DNA of 5,520 nucleotides from Clostridia bacterium (GTDB lineage Bacteria > Bacillota > Clostridia > Oscillospirales > Acutalibacteraceae), in contig JAGAAE010000165.1 of NCBI GenBank assembly GCA_017615405.1, positions 1 through 5,520 of the forward strand, in the 5' to 3' direction. The notes beneath the pieces are model-generated. The model did no database searches, was not told the DNA's origin, and was given only the letters and a program-made list of their open reading frames with translations. Shown here piece by piece: positions 5,093 to 5,520 of the stretch (position 1 is the first letter of the stretch; every line of letters starts with the position of its first letter). The position numbers were made by a program, and so were the translations under genes.

Positions 5093-5520
5093 ATGAAAAA
5101 AATCATCAGTTTATCAATTGTCATGCTTATGGTGTTTGCCTTGAGCGTTCCGGTGTTTGCGGCCCAGGGTGACTTTGTGGAGAGTCCCGGTAAGACGAAT
5201 CCGACCGTCACCGACGTCCAGACCGACATTCCGGATTACAACGGAAAGATCGTTATTGTTCCGTATGAGAAAAAGTCGACCCTTCCTTCGCAGGAATCGC
5301 AGCTCATGGATCAGGCATATAACGATATTGCCGATGGCCAGAACAATTCCAACTTAGGTGACGTCCTCGGTCAGAATACCGGTGTTTATGATCTGTTCGA
5401 CATTCACGAGAACGGAAGCTTTTCTTACAACAACGGCAAGTATACCATTACGTTGGCCGTGGGTGACGTTCCGAACTACAAGTCAATCATTTATATGGAC
5501 GAAGACGGTACGTGGCACAC
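5093..5520 (+). CDS. Secreted protein of unknown function, 3' end outside window
   Basis: I cannot assign a function. The frame is open from ATG 5093 to the window edge (142 complete codons), with AAAGGGTG at 5077-5084 as binding site, 8 bases upstream. The N-terminus is a typical Sec signal peptide: KK at 2-3, hydrophobic core to about 19, and VFA-AQ for signal peptidase I cleavage after A23. There is no lipobox cysteine. The mature part has no cysteine so far, is acidic and Asn/Gly-rich in the middle, and contains KIVIVPYEKKSTLP (52-65), a helical stretch to about 80, VYDLFDIHENG (98-108) and a beta-like KYTITLAV (116-123). This pattern reminds me of uncharacterised exported clostridial proteins that begin SF-V-SPS, but that is from memory. 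It follows the kinase gene by 57 bases, so it is probably in the same transcript. Exported, possibly surface-associated, is all that can be said. Confidence 0.85.
   Translation, partial: MKKIISLSIVMLMVFALSVPVFAAQGDFVESPGKTNPTVTDVQTDIPDYNGKIVIVPYEKKSTLPSQESQLMDQAYNDIADGQNNSNLGDVLGQNTGVYDLFDIHENGSFSYNNGKYTITLAVGDVPNYKSIIYMDEDGTWH

Overview
The window reads like the chromosome of an anaerobic, Gram-positive Firmicute, most likely a member of the Clostridia. Supporting signs are moderate GC, strong purine-rich ribosome binding sites, a TTGACA/TATTAT promoter, rubrerythrin plus superoxide reductase for oxygen defence, and a split CpsC/CpsD-type polysaccharide kinase pair. All supported genes lie on the + strand. 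TAA, TGA and TAG all end genes here, so the genetic code is standard.

Region 1 (1-1312) is iron and oxygen handling. It holds the 3' part of a DtxR-family metal-dependent repressor, a complete rubrerythrin, and a complete two-iron superoxide reductase (desulfoferrodoxin) 14 bases after it. Region 2 (about 1395-3229) is a thiol-redox block: a CcdA membrane electron carrier, a membrane-anchored TlpA/ResA-like thioredoxin, a very small ferredoxin-thioredoxin-reductase-like (FTR) gene, and a cytoplasmic thioredoxin. It closes with a good intrinsic terminator at 3198-3229. Region 3 (about 3285 to the end) starts a polysaccharide locus: a near-consensus promoter, a CpsC/Wzz-type co-polymerase, a CpsD-type tyrosine kinase, and the first 142 codons of a secreted protein of unknown function that runs off the right edge.

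The redox genes suggest one electron chain: ferredoxin to the FTR-like protein to thioredoxin, then by CcdA across the membrane to the TlpA-like protein, with thioredoxin also serving the cytoplasm. This chain is inferred from gene order and families.

The most notable observation is that the FTR-like gene (2643-2846) carries an in-frame TAA at codon 25, directly before its first CPC motif. The frame is otherwise intact on both sides, with all six expected cysteines (CPC, CMC, CHC). It is either a recently broken gene, a strain-level variant or a base-call error. It is easy to miss because each half is very short.
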